Below, in pieces: positions 17,322 through 27,332 of a stretch of DNA of 64,000 nt. How positions within the stretch are numbered: position 1 is the first letter of the stretch; the number at the start of each line of letters is the position of its first letter. The DNA comes from VFMC01 sp040398525 (GTDB lineage: Bacteria; Actinomycetota; Acidimicrobiia; Acidimicrobiales; Ilumatobacteraceae): assembly GCA_040398525.1 (NCBI GenBank), contig JBBATY010000003.1, positions 62,001-126,000 on the forward strand. The letters are read 5' to 3'. A program made the translations under genes and the position numbers. Below the pieces are notes generated by a model. It did no database searches. It saw nothing but the letters and a program-made list of their open reading frames with translations, and was not told where the DNA came from.

Positions 17322-18736
17322 CGGCCATGGCCGATACACCGTGGCAGGGCGATGCCTGCTCTCTCGTCGACGAGTTCCGCGCCGGGCGGCGCAGCCCGAT
17401 CGAGGAACTGCGCGCCTCCTACGCCGCGATCGAGGCGAGCGAGCTCAACGCATTTTCGTTCTTGGCACGCGAGCAGGCCGAGGCCGCGGCTCGGGCCGCC
17501 GACGTGTCGCAGCCCTTCGGCGGGGTGCCGATCGCGGTGAAGGAGCTCGACCAGGTCGAGGGCTGGCCCGACACCGAGGCCTGCGTGGTGTTCGCCGAAC
17601 GTGTCGCCGCGCAGACCTCGTTCCAGGTCCGGCGCATCCGCGACCAGGGCGGCGCGGTGCTGACCGGGCTCACCACGGCCAGCGAGTTCGGCGGGGTGAA
17701 CGTCACCCGTACCGTGTTGAACGGCGCCACCCACAACCCCTGGCAGCACGGCCGCACTCCCGGCGGCTCGTCGGGCGGCAGTGCGGCGGCCGTGGCAGGT
17801 GGTCTCGTCACCCTCGCCACCGGCGGCGATGGCGGAGGTTCGATCCGCATCCCAGCCGGCTTCACCGGGCTCGTCGGCCTGAAGTCGACCTTCGGCCGCA
17901 TCCCCCGCGGCCCACGCGCCGAGAACGGCAACTACACGGTGACCGTCGGTTGCATGGCCCGCAGCGTGCGCGACACCGCCCGGTGGTTCGACGTCTGCAA
18001 CGGCCACGACCCGCGCGACCAGTTCAGCCTGCCGCGCGTCGAGGGCTGGGAGGCCGGCCTCGGTTCGCACGCGACTGCACTGCGCGGGCTGCGGGTGGCA
18101 GTGGTGGCCGACTGGGGCGGGGCTGTGGTGTCGCCGGCCATGTGGTCGGTCCTCGAAGAAGCCGCCGACCATCTCAGTGCCACCGTCGGCCTGCGCAGGG
18201 TCGACGGCGTCGACACGTCGCTGCCATCGATGGGTGCGGCGTGGAGCATCAGCGGGATGATCTCGATCGCGACCGAGCTCGGCGACGCCTGGCCGGGCTG
18301 CGCCGACGTGCTCACCCCCGAGATGCGCATGGGCCTCCTCACGGCCCCGCAGCGCTACGGCATCGAGGCTCGCGCCAAGATCGAGCGACGGCGGATGGAG
18401 CTCAACCACCGGATGGCCGAGCTCTTCGACCCGGTCGATGGTGTCGACCTGGTGATCACTGCCACCAACCCCGACGTTGCGTTCGCAGCCGAGGGTCCAC
18501 TGCCCGCAGTGTTCGGTGGCGTCACCGCCGGTGCCGGCAACAACGGCAAGCTGACCTTCCCGTGCAACCTGCACGGCAACCCGGGCATCTCGGTGCCAGC
18601 GGGCACCGTCGACGGGCTGCCCGTCGGGCTGCAGATCATCGGCCGCCACTTCAGCGAGCCCGTGCTGCTCGACCTGGCACTGGCGATGGAGCGCACCCGA
18701 CCCTGGCCGTTGGTCGCACCCGGTTCGCCGGCCTGA
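17318..18736 (+). CDS. amidase (amidase signature family)
   Basis: The 472-residue enzyme has the full amidase signature triad: Lys75 in GVPIAVKELD, cis-Ser151 in TPGGSSGGSAAA and nucleophile Ser175 in GGDGGGSIRIPAGFTGLVG. These enzymes hydrolyse amide bonds; GatA is a relative, but no GatB or GatC is nearby, and the N-terminal region fits a stand-alone catabolic amidase. The GTG at 17318 overlaps the previous stop as GTGA; an ATG at 17327 is a possible alternative. It is followed closely by the MFS exporter. Confidence 0.93.
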   Translation: MTAMADTPWQGDACSLVDEFRAGRRSPIEELRASYAAIEASELNAFSFLAREQAEAAARAADVSQPFGGVPIAVKELDQVEGWPDTEACVVFAERVAAQTSFQVRRIRDQGGAVLTGLTTASEFGGVNVTRTVLNGATHNPWQHGRTPGGSSGGSAAAVAGGLVTLATGGDGGGSIRIPAGFTGLVGLKSTFGRIPRGPRAENGNYTVTVGCMARSVRDTARWFDVCNGHDPRDQFSLPRVEGWEAGLGSHATALRGLRVAVVADWGGAVVSPAMWSVLEEAADHLSATVGLRRVDGVDTSLPSMGAAWSISGMISIATELGDAWPGCADVLTPEMRMGLLTAPQRYGIEARAKIERRRMELNHRMAELFDPVDGVDLVITATNPDVAFAAEGPLPAVFGGVTAGAGNNGKLTFPCNLHGNPGISVPAGTVDGLPVGLQIIGRHFSEPVLLDLALAMERTRPWPLVAPGSPA

Positions 18737-18754
18737 TCGAGCGTCGACCGCAGC

Positions 18755-20149
18755 ATGACCGCGCCCCCGGACCACGGCACCGCCTCGTCGGACGCGCCGT
18801 CCACCGGCGCGCCCAAGCTCGACGCCCAACTGCGCCTGCTGGCCATCGGCCTGGTGCTCGGCGTCACCCTGGTGGCGTTCGAGGTGACGGCGATCATCAC
18901 CGCGCTCCCGACGCTCACCGACGAGCTGGGCGGCGATTCGCTCTACGGCGTGTCGCTCGCCATCTACACCCTGGCCAACATGGTGACGCTCATCATCGCC
19001 GGCCGCCTCGCCGACCGACGCGGCCCCACCGGCGTCTACCTGCTGTCGGTGGCGGTGTTCGTCGTCGGGTTGCTCGTGGCCGGTGCGGCACCCAGCATGT
19101 GGGTCTTCGTCCTCGGTCGCTTGCTGCAGGGTCTCGGCTCCGGCGGGTTCTCGCCTGTTGCGTTCATCCTGGTGAAGCGGGCCTTCCCCGAGGCGCGCCA
19201 GCCGATGATGTACGCCTGGCTGTCGGCCGGGTGGGTGCTGCCGAGCCTGGTGGGGCCGCTGTTCGGCGGGTTCATCACCGACGCGTTCGGGTGGCGGTGG
19301 GTGTTCTACGGCATCGTGCCGGTCGCCGTGCTCGTCGGGCTGCTCGGGGCCATGCCGATGCGCGCCTACGGGCCTTCGCCCCACACCGGCGATGGCGACG
19401 ATCGCCGCATGGCCGGCCTCGCCGTGCTGGCAGCGGCCGGCATCGGCGCGCTCGTCCTGGCTCTGCCGGCGTCGAACCTGGCTGTGGTGCTGGTCGGATC
19501 GCTGGTGGGCTTGGCCGTGGCTGCTCCGGCGTTGCGTCGGCTGCTCCCGGTGGGCTCGTTCACGGCCCGGCCCGGCTTCCCCGCAGTGCTCACCGTCCGG
19601 CTGTTGGCCGCAGCCACGTTCATCGGGGTCGACAGCATCGCCCCACTCGCGGCCGACCGCATCCACGGTGCCTCGCCGCTCGTGCAGGGGTTCGTCATCG
19701 TCGGCGCATCCATCTCGTGGACCGGCGGTCAGATGCTGTCGACCCGCTGGACCGGTCTGACCGTGTCGAAGGCATCGTCGATCGGCTTCGCCGTTATGGC
19801 CGCTGCGACGCTCGCCGTGGTGCCCATCCTGTGGGCAGGCTGGCCACTGTGGGCGGTGTTCGTCGCCTGGACCATCGGCGGCATCGGGATGGGCATCCTC
19901 TACAACCCGACGACGGTCGCGTCGATGAGCTACGCCGAGCCCGGCCGCGAAGGGGCCGTCAGCGGCCAGGTCCGCCTGATCGATTCGCTGGGCTTCTCGC
20001 TCGGTTATGGCATCGGCGGTGCGTTCATCGCTTCGGCCGACCGCGGGCAGATCGAGCTCGTCACCGCGCTGGGCCTGGGCTTTGCCTCCGCCATCGCCGC
20101 AGCCGCACTCGGAATGGTGGCCAGCAGGGGTGTGCGCGGCGCCGGCTGA
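18755..20149 (+). CDS. MFS transporter, 14-helix drug/proton antiporter type
   Basis: The 464-residue protein has about fourteen hydrophobic helices and motif A between helices 2 and 3 (AGRLADRRGPTGVY). Helix 1 ends ALPTLTDELGG, which is typical of DHA2/EmrB-QacA exporters. These proteins export small hydrophobic compounds against a proton gradient. It begins 18 bases after the amidase stop, so it may be in the same transcript. The compound exported cannot be predicted. Confidence 0.9.
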   Translation: MTAPPDHGTASSDAPSTGAPKLDAQLRLLAIGLVLGVTLVAFEVTAIITALPTLTDELGGDSLYGVSLAIYTLANMVTLIIAGRLADRRGPTGVYLLSVAVFVVGLLVAGAAPSMWVFVLGRLLQGLGSGGFSPVAFILVKRAFPEARQPMMYAWLSAGWVLPSLVGPLFGGFITDAFGWRWVFYGIVPVAVLVGLLGAMPMRAYGPSPHTGDGDDRRMAGLAVLAAAGIGALVLALPASNLAVVLVGSLVGLAVAAPALRRLLPVGSFTARPGFPAVLTVRLLAAATFIGVDSIAPLAADRIHGASPLVQGFVIVGASISWTGGQMLSTRWTGLTVSKASSIGFAVMAAATLAVVPILWAGWPLWAVFVAWTIGGIGMGILYNPTTVASMSYAEPGREGAVSGQVRLIDSLGFSLGYGIGGAFIASADRGQIELVTALGLGFASAIAAAALGMVASRGVRGAG

Positions 20150-20166
20150 CATGGCACCATGCGCCC

Positions 20167-21342
20167 ATGGGGCCATTGGATGGAGTCAAGGTTGTCGATC
20201 TGTCGGTGATGATCTCGGGACCGCTCGCCGGGATGATGCTCGCCGATCAGGGTGCCGATGTGGTGAAGGTGGAGTCGCCGGGGCTCGGTGACGTGATGCG
20301 GTTCCTCGGCTCGAACAAGGGCGGGATGACCGGCATCTTCCTCAACAACAACCGCGGCAAGCGCAGTCTGGTCGTCGATCTGAAGAAGCCCGAGGGCCTC
20401 GAGGTGGTCACCAAGCTGGTCGCCGACGCCGACGTGCTCATCCAGAACTTCCGGCCGGGCGCGATGGAGCGCCTCGGGCTGGGCTACGAGCAGCTGTCGG
20501 CGGTGAACCCCGACCTGATCTACGTGAGCATCAGCGGCTACGGCCCCGACGGCCCGAACAGCCACCGCCGCGTGTACGACAACGTCATCCAGGCCGCGTC
20601 GGGCCTGGCCTCGGTGCAGACCGATCCGGCCACCGGCCAGCCGTCGCTGTTCCGCACGCTGCTGTGCGACAAGGTCACCTCGTACACGGCCACGCAGGCC
20701 ATCACCGCGGCGCTGTTCGCCAGGGCCACCGGCAAGGCACGCGGCCAGCACATCGTGCTCGCCATGCTCGATGCAGCCATCGCCTTCATGTGGCCCGACT
20801 CGGCGATGGACGCCGTGCTGCTCGACGACGACGCCACCCGCACCCCCACCATCGGCTCGAACTACGCCGTCACCGCCCTCGCCGACGGCTTCGTCAGCGC
20901 GGGTGCGGTCACCGATTCCGAGTTCAAGGGCCTGTGCGCCGCACTCGGCCGACCGGAGATGGGCGACGACCCCCGCTTCGCCAACGCGCTGGTGCGCACC
21001 CAGAACGCCGGCGAGCTCGTGCGGATGATGCGCGAGGCGGCAATGGCGACCACCGTCGAGGAGTTCCTCGCGGGTGCCGAGACCCACGACGTGCCGGCGT
21101 CGCGCATCAACCACCTCCACGAGCTGGCCGACGACGGCCAGGTGCTGCACAACGAGGTGTTCGTCGAGCGCGACCACCCGGTGGCCGGGACGCTGCGCGA
21201 GCCGCGACCCGCCCCGCGGTTCTCCGCCACCCCGGCGACGGTCGCCGGCCACGCCCCACGGTTCGGCGAGCACAGCGACGAGATCGCCACCGAGCTCGGT
21301 CTCGATGCAGCGGCTCTGCGCGCCGCCGGCATCATCTTCTGA
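20167..21342 (+). CDS. CaiB/BaiF family CoA-transferase
   Basis: The 391-residue protein shows the type III CoA-transferase fold: MGPLDGVKVVDLSVMISGPL, ADQGADVVKVESPGLGD, FLNNNRGKRSLVVDLKKPEG, IQNFRPGAMERLGLGYE and LIYVSISGYGPDGP. The expected active-site Asp lies in the region after YDNVIQAASGLASVQTDP. These enzymes move CoA between carboxylic acids. The ATG at 20167 has CACCAT six bases upstream. It resembles the second transferase at 44727 throughout, so they are likely paralogues. Confidence 0.92.
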   Translation: MGPLDGVKVVDLSVMISGPLAGMMLADQGADVVKVESPGLGDVMRFLGSNKGGMTGIFLNNNRGKRSLVVDLKKPEGLEVVTKLVADADVLIQNFRPGAMERLGLGYEQLSAVNPDLIYVSISGYGPDGPNSHRRVYDNVIQAASGLASVQTDPATGQPSLFRTLLCDKVTSYTATQAITAALFARATGKARGQHIVLAMLDAAIAFMWPDSAMDAVLLDDDATRTPTIGSNYAVTALADGFVSAGAVTDSEFKGLCAALGRPEMGDDPRFANALVRTQNAGELVRMMREAAMATTVEEFLAGAETHDVPASRINHLHELADDGQVLHNEVFVERDHPVAGTLREPRPAPRFSATPATVAGHAPRFGEHSDEIATELGLDAAALRAAGIIF

Positions 21343-21408
21343 CCGTCGGTGTGACGACGGCGCTCCACGCGGAGGGAACCGAATTCGGCGCTCGAGCGTG
21401 TATGTGAT

Positions 21409-21969
21409 GTGGAGCCGCTGATCGTGGACCAAGGCGTGTCGCAGCCGGTCGAGCCGATCGACCTCACGCCCATCATCGAACCGCCGACGTTCGATGCCTT
21501 CTATCGCCAGCACCGCACCGGACTGATCCGGGCGATGGCCGTCACACTGCACGACCTCGATGCGGCAACCGACGCTGTCGACGAGGCGCTGGCCCGCGCG
21601 TGCCAGCACTGGGGGCGGATCCGCACGCTGCAGAGCCCGGCAGGCTGGGTGTACCGGGTGGCGCTCAACCTCGGCCGGTCGCGCCTGCGCCGCCTCGGCC
21701 GACGCCTACCCGGGTGGGCGCTCCCCACGACGACCGCGCCCGAGACCACCCCGATCGACCCGGCGATCGACCAGGCCCTCGCCGGCCTGACCGTCGACCA
21801 ACGCTCGGTCGTGGTGTGCCGGTTGCTGCTCGGCTGGAGCGAGGCCCGGACGGCCGAGGTGCTCGGCGTCCGTCCCGGCACCGTGAAGAGCCGTCTCAGC
21901 CGCGCGGTCGGCCACCTCCAGCCCACCCTCTCCCACCTCCGACCCGAGCACCAGGAGACCGAGCCGTGA
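21409..21969 (+). CDS. ECF RNA polymerase sigma factor (SigE/SigM-like)
   Basis: The 186-residue protein has sigma region 2 at about 28-75 (FDAFYRQHRTGLIRAMAV, ATDAVDEALARACQHWGRI) and a region 4 helix-turn-helix at about 125-170 (LTVDQRSVVVCRLLLGWSEA, EVLGVRPGTVKSRLSRA). No C-terminal regulatory extension is present. The start is GTG at 21409. The stop overlaps the GTG of the next gene by four bases, the usual arrangement for an ECF sigma factor and its regulator. Confidence 0.93.
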   Translation: MEPLIVDQGVSQPVEPIDLTPIIEPPTFDAFYRQHRTGLIRAMAVTLHDLDAATDAVDEALARACQHWGRIRTLQSPAGWVYRVALNLGRSRLRRLGRRLPGWALPTTTAPETTPIDPAIDQALAGLTVDQRSVVVCRLLLGWSEARTAEVLGVRPGTVKSRLSRAVGHLQPTLSHLRPEHQETEP

Positions 21970-23435
21970 CCGCACCCACCGAGATCGACCACGTCGTCGT
22001 CGACGCCGTGCAGCGCAGCGCCGCTCAGTTCGCCGTCGCCGACCGGCCCGTTGCGCTGGTACGGGCACGCGCCGAGCAGCGTCAGCGACGCCAGCGCACG
22101 ACGTCGGCGCTTGCCGCGGTCGCGCTGGTCGTCGGAGGCGGGCTGGTGACCGCACGCATCGTCGATCGCGACGAACCGACGGTCGCCCCCGTGGCCGGCT
22201 TCACCTGGACACGCATCGAGCTGCCCCTCGGTAGCGACGGCGCAGCGGGGATGCTCGCTGTCGACGGAACGGGCCCGTTCTATGGCGTCGAGTACGTCGC
22301 TCCGCGCAGCGAACGCATCGGCGTGGCCGTCTCGATCGACGGGGTCGCCTGGCAACCGCTGCGCAGCGCGCCGCCACTCGTCGGCAGCGCGGGCACCTCA
22401 CCTGCCCTCACCGCCGTCGGGGATCGTGTCGCACTGGTCGGCCGACTCGCAGACGAGCACGACGGCCATCCAGCCGACACGCTGGTGCTGACGACGTCCG
22501 ACGACCGGGGTGCGACTTGGCGCACCACCGAGCTCGTGACCGACCTCACCGACATCTGGTCGGCGGCCGCTGCCCTCGAGCCCGACGGCGTCCTCGTCGC
22601 GCTCGCCGGGAACGCCGCCCCGCCGCCCCCGGAACCGACCGATCCAGGCGTGGTGACCCCCCTGATGCAGTTGCAGCGGGTCGATGAGCGCGGCGTGGTC
22701 TCGCCGGTGAGCACCGAGACGATGCCCGAGGTCGAGTCGTGGACCTTGGTGATGCTCGACGAGTCGGCCGATGGGCTGGTGCTCGGCGGTGGTGACGCCA
22801 CCGTCGACAACGAGTGGGCCGGCAACGTGTTCGTCCACCGGTTCATCGACGACGCCGACAGCTGGACCGAGCTCGGACCCGCGACACCTTCACCGCTGTG
22901 GGCGCTGTCGTTCAGCGGCGACACCACCCTGGCGGTCGGAGTCGATTCGTTCGAGCTGCCCGACGGCACGGGCCCGACGAGCCTGCACGCCCAGACACGC
23001 ACCGCGTGGGTGCGTGGCGCGTGGCAGAGCACGGCACTCGACGAGCTCATCCCCGAACGGCTCCGCCAACGAGTGACATACACGATCAGCATCAACCGGT
23101 GGACGGTCGAGAACGGTCCCGCAGGCCTCGCCATCGCCGCACAACTGCGGGAGCGCGACGAGACGGGGTCCGCCGACGGTGGGCGCGCCTGGATCCGCGA
23201 GCAGGGCACATCACCACATCAAATGCTCTGGAGTGCCGACGGCACCAACTGGACTGCCTTCCCGCTCGACCAGCTCGCAGGGGCCAATGTCTTCTTCGCC
23301 AGGCCGCTGATGCGCGACGACGGCACCCTGATCATCGCCACCTACGTCGAACCTGAGCCGTCCTCCAGGGCGGACGACCAGGTGAGCGCCCCGAAGCCGC
23401 GTGCGATCGTGCTGGTGGGCGATCCGACCGGCTGA
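21966..23435 (+). CDS. membrane-anchored beta-rich protein coupled to the ECF sigma factor (candidate regulator)
   Basis: The 489-residue protein has a cytosolic head of about 45 residues (VTAPTEIDHVVVDAVQRSAA, LVRARAEQRQRRQR), one membrane helix at about 46-64, and a large outer part of repeated beta strands with Trp/Asp motifs (TSDDRGATWRTTELV, WSADGTNWTAFPLDQLA). The latter resemble BNR/sialidase-like propeller repeats. Position and topology fit an anti-sigma or sensor, but no zinc-binding ZAS motif (HxxxCxxC) is present. The GTG at 21966 overlaps the sigma stop (GTGA). Confidence 0.72.
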   Translation: MTAPTEIDHVVVDAVQRSAAQFAVADRPVALVRARAEQRQRRQRTTSALAAVALVVGGGLVTARIVDRDEPTVAPVAGFTWTRIELPLGSDGAAGMLAVDGTGPFYGVEYVAPRSERIGVAVSIDGVAWQPLRSAPPLVGSAGTSPALTAVGDRVALVGRLADEHDGHPADTLVLTTSDDRGATWRTTELVTDLTDIWSAAAALEPDGVLVALAGNAAPPPPEPTDPGVVTPLMQLQRVDERGVVSPVSTETMPEVESWTLVMLDESADGLVLGGGDATVDNEWAGNVFVHRFIDDADSWTELGPATPSPLWALSFSGDTTLAVGVDSFELPDGTGPTSLHAQTRTAWVRGAWQSTALDELIPERLRQRVTYTISINRWTVENGPAGLAIAAQLRERDETGSADGGRAWIREQGTSPHQMLWSADGTNWTAFPLDQLAGANVFFARPLMRDDGTLIIATYVEPEPSSRADDQVSAPKPRAIVLVGDPTG

Positions 23436-23476
23436 GCGGCCGGACCTGCACCCGACGGGCTCGGCCGGGGCCCTGC

Positions 23477-24496
23477 TCAGCCGAGGCGAGTGCCGGTGGT
23501 CTGCTGGGCATCGGACTGCTGCAGCAGTCGCGGCCCCATCAGCTTGGCCATCAGGTGCTCGCCGGCCAGCACCGGGGCGTAGCGCGGCGGGTTGTCCGGG
23601 TCGGTGCAGGTGGGCAGGCACTCGACGAGCGCGTCGTGGTTGCCGTCGTGGAAGAAGGCCACCGAGCGACGGTGGTTCACCCGGTCGGTCAGTCGGGCCG
23701 GAGGCAGCACCCGGTGCAACGTGCTGCGCCACCTGTCGTTGGTCCACTCGGCCGTGAGGTCGCCGAGGTTCACCAGCAGCGCGCCGGGCGAGGGCACGAC
23801 GTCGACCCAGTCGCCGGCCGGCGAGAGCACCTGCAGGCCGGGCACCTGGTCGGCGTACAGCACGGTGCACACCCCGTAGTCGGTGTGCTCGCCCATGCCG
23901 ATCTGACCCTCGAGCGGGTCCGGGTCGCCCGGTTGGGTCTCGTAGTGGATCACCCGCAGCGTGTCGGTGCTGTGCGTGAAGTAGGGCCTGAAGAACCCGT
24001 CGGGCAGGTCGAGCGCCACGGCGAACAGGTCGGTGAGCCGATCGGCCACCCGGCGCGCCTCGGCCATGTACGCCACCAGCGCAGGTCGCAGCTCGGGCAC
24101 CTCGGCGGGCCACACATTGGCAGCAAACAGCCGCTCCCGCTCGGCAATCACCGCCGGATCGTCGAGGTCGGGCTCGTCCGGGCCGATGTTGAACGCCTCG
24201 AACAGGTCGGGCGGCCGCTGCACGCCGACGCTGTAGCCGAGTCCCTCGCTGGCACGCGCCGAGTAGCCGCGGTTCACCTCCAGGTCGGCCGGCTTGGCGG
24301 CACGTTTCACCGCCTCCGGCAGGGCGAAGAACACTGCCGTGGCGGTCTGCATCGCCGCGATCACCGCGTCGGGCACGCCGTGGCCGACCACCTCGAAGAA
24401 CCCCACGTCGCGGCAGGCCGCGTCGAGCTCGGCACCCACCTCGGCCCGGGGCCGGCTCGCGCCGATGTCGATGGTGGGGACCAGTCGCTGGCTCAC
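23477..24496 (-). CDS. isopenicillin N synthase-like 2-oxoglutarate/Fe(II) oxygenase
   Basis: The 339-residue protein has the DIOX_N domain (PTIDIGASR, RDVGFFEVVGHGVPDAVIAA) and the double-stranded beta-helix with the iron triad H204-x-D206 (GEHTDYG) and H261 (STLHRV), plus the R276-x-S278 pair that binds the co-substrate carboxylate. The family hydroxylates or desaturates small molecules. No beta-lactam genes are present, so true isopenicillin N synthase activity is unlikely. The GTG at 24496 has GAGG five bases upstream. It starts 37 bases after the acyl-CoA dehydrogenase stop and may share its transcript. Confidence 0.9.
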   Translation of the reverse strand: MSQRLVPTIDIGASRPRAEVGAELDAACRDVGFFEVVGHGVPDAVIAAMQTATAVFFALPEAVKRAAKPADLEVNRGYSARASEGLGYSVGVQRPPDLFEAFNIGPDEPDLDDPAVIAERERLFAANVWPAEVPELRPALVAYMAEARRVADRLTDLFAVALDLPDGFFRPYFTHSTDTLRVIHYETQPGDPDPLEGQIGMGEHTDYGVCTVLYADQVPGLQVLSPAGDWVDVVPSPGALLVNLGDLTAEWTNDRWRSTLHRVLPPARLTDRVNHRRSVAFFHDGNHDALVECLPTCTDPDNPPRYAPVLAGEHLMAKLMGPRLLQQSDAQQTTGTRLG

Positions 24497-24533
24497 CGTC
24501 GCCTCACCCCAGCCTTCCTGGTGACCGCCGACG

Positions 24534-25694
<1,161 letters not shown>

Positions 25695-25700
25695 GTCGGC

Positions 25701-25706
25701 AGGCTA
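25701..25706 (-). promoter_or_regulatory. -10 element of the acyl-CoA dehydrogenase gene
   Basis: TAGCCT on the minus strand six bases before ATG 25694; leaderless arrangement. Confidence 0.5.
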
Positions 25707-25752
25707 GGCGAGCCTGGCCGTAGGCCTCCAACGAGAGCGACTCGAACGGCGG

Positions 25753-26625
25753 CTAGCCGGCGAGCACGGCGCGGGCCACGAGGTCGGTGCCGAAGGCCGT
25801 CAGGATGGCCAGGTACAGCAACCCGGTCGCCGCCATCACGGCCGAGTAGTAGCGCTCCTTCAGCGCCGCCCTGGTGACGAAGACGAGCACGATCGTGCTG
25901 ATGGCGCAGGCCGCCCAGAACCAGCCCAGGGTGCCACCCCATCCGTCGTCGATCGTGCCGTTCCACACCGCCACCATGCCGGTGGGCAGCAGCATCGCCA
26001 GCACTTCCACGGGCCACACCCACCCGAGCGCCGTCACGAGCTCGTTGAGCAACCGGCGCGGCAAGCCGGGCTGGGTGAGGTACCAGTGCCCGAGCAACAT
26101 CGCGTCGGTGACGCACCCGAGGAAGGCGGCCCCGACCACCGTGCGCACGATCGACACCGAGGTGTCCCATGTGCCGCCGTCGGTGGCCGCTACGCCGGCG
26201 GCGACGAGGCCGATCAGGCCGATCGCCGGGGCGATGAGGTCGAGTGCCGGTTCGAACTCGCGTCCGGTGCGCACAGGCGCTTCGTCGGCGACCGCGCGAT
26301 CGATGCCGGTCATCGCCGCCACACGTGCGCTGCGCCGATCGTGCTCGGCATCGGCCCCCGACACACCGGCGCGGCGCCGGGCGATCGAAATACCCAGCAC
26401 GACGGCCGTGGCAGCGATCACCCCGAGCGCGGCAAGGTCGCGCCCGGGCACCCAGCCGAAGCTCACGGCGCACACCACTCCTGCAACGGCGATGACGAGA
26501 TACACGCCGCGCAGCAGCCAGCCGTAGCCGAGCCCGGCCAGACGCCGTCGGGTCGTGAACCAGCAGAAGAACAGCCCACCGACCGCCCACTGCAGCAGGA
26601 AGGTCGCTGCGTCGAGACGAATCAC
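25753..26625 (-). CDS. multi-pass membrane protein of unknown function
   Basis: About 290 residues with eight or so hydrophobic segments (FLLQWAVGGLFFCWF, GVYLVIAVAGVVCAVSFGWV, LIAPAIGLIGLVAAGVAAT, WFWAACAISTIVLVFVTRAA, YYSAVMAATGLLYLAILTAF), a basic cytosolic loop after residue 80 and a Trp-rich motif CVTDAMLLGHWYLTQPGLPR. The conserved HWYLTQP looks like a family feature, but I do not recognise a named family. I start at GTG 26625 because TAGCCT lies seven bases upstream; a GTG at 26655 would add ten residues. Its promoter is back to back with the lipoprotein gene. Confidence 0.78.
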   Translation of the reverse strand: MIRLDAATFLLQWAVGGLFFCWFTTRRRLAGLGYGWLLRGVYLVIAVAGVVCAVSFGWVPGRDLAALGVIAATAVVLGISIARRRAGVSGADAEHDRRSARVAAMTGIDRAVADEAPVRTGREFEPALDLIAPAIGLIGLVAAGVAATDGGTWDTSVSIVRTVVGAAFLGCVTDAMLLGHWYLTQPGLPRRLLNELVTALGWVWPVEVLAMLLPTGMVAVWNGTIDDGWGGTLGWFWAACAISTIVLVFVTRAALKERYYSAVMAATGLLYLAILTAFGTDLVARAVLAG

Positions 26626-26632
26626 CCGCCCG

Positions 26633-26677
26633 AGGCTAACGACCCGAGGTGGCACTGCACCCGGCGTCGCGTACGCT
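26633..26677. promoter_or_regulatory. divergent leaderless promoters
   Basis: Minus-strand TAGCCT (26633-26638) lies seven bases before GTG 26625, and plus-strand TACGCT (26672-26677) lies seven bases before GTG 26685. No Shine-Dalgarno is present on either side. Confidence 0.5.
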
Positions 26678-26684
26678 CCTGCCC

Positions 26685-27326
26685 GTGATCTCGCCCCGTC
26701 GGCTTCGCGACGTCATCGCACTGATGGCTGTAGGCGCAGCACTCAGCAGCTGCGCCGTGGGCGAGCGCCCGTACCTCGAGGCCACCCCGACTGCGGCCGG
26801 CTCGATGAGCGGCGACCCGGCCATCGACGCCGTACTCGGCCGACTCGACCAGGTGTCGAGCGCCGTGTTCACGGCCGGCTACCGCACCGTGCTGGTGTTC
26901 GACGGCACCATGTCCGAGGTGGCAGCCACCCAGGCCGACCCGACCACCCGCAGCACGACCGTCAACGATGTGCGCTACATCACCGAGCCCTCCGGCAACC
27001 GCACCTGCTCGGTGAGCACGGCACAGTGCACACCGAGCATCGACGCGGCACGAACCAGCAACACCGGCGTCACCCCGGACTTCGTCTTCGGCGACGTCGC
27101 CAAACGGCTCCGCCGCGACGCAATCTCGAGGATCGGCCCGACCGTTGCCTCGACAGCCGAGATCGCCGGCCAACAGGCCACCTGCGTCGACGTGCCCGTG
27201 ACGGGCGGCGTGAAGGTGTACTGCGCGCTCGACGACGGGGTGCTCGCCCGCCTGGTGAGCGGCGATGTGACGGCGGAGCTGACCGCCTACCAGCCGAGCT
27301 CGGACCCGGCGCTGTTCACACCCTGA
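26685..27326 (+). CDS. secreted lipoprotein of unknown function
   Basis: The 213-residue protein begins VISPRRLRDVIALMAVGAAL followed by the lipobox LSSC, so it should be lipidated on Cys23 and held at the outer face of the membrane. The mature part has four further cysteines (NRTCSVSTAQCTP, QQATCVDVPVTGGVKVYC), enough for two disulfides. This pairing resembles actinobacterial lipoproteins of unknown function. The start at GTG 26685 follows TACGCT by seven bases; an upstream GTG at 26649 would place extra residues before the signal and is less likely. Confidence 0.82.
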   Translation: MISPRRLRDVIALMAVGAALSSCAVGERPYLEATPTAAGSMSGDPAIDAVLGRLDQVSSAVFTAGYRTVLVFDGTMSEVAATQADPTTRSTTVNDVRYITEPSGNRTCSVSTAQCTPSIDAARTSNTGVTPDFVFGDVAKRLRRDAISRIGPTVASTAEIAGQQATCVDVPVTGGVKVYCALDDGVLARLVSGDVTAELTAYQPSSDPALFTP

Positions 27327-27332
27327 GCGGAC

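Noticed and set aside
16970..20176. A 1068-residue minus-strand open frame opposite the amidase and MFS genes
   Set aside because: His/Asp/Arg-rich antisense composition typical of high-GC shadows; no domains, and both opposite genes are strongly supported.
17341..21342. A 1333-residue plus-strand frame joining the amidase region to the CoA-transferase
   Set aside because: Only the part after 20167 is real; before that it is out of frame with the amidase and MFS genes and meaningless.
23477..24496. Isopenicillin N synthase as part of a beta-lactam pathway
   Set aside because: No ACV synthetase or other beta-lactam gene is in the window. The fold is shared by many 2-oxoglutarate oxygenases.
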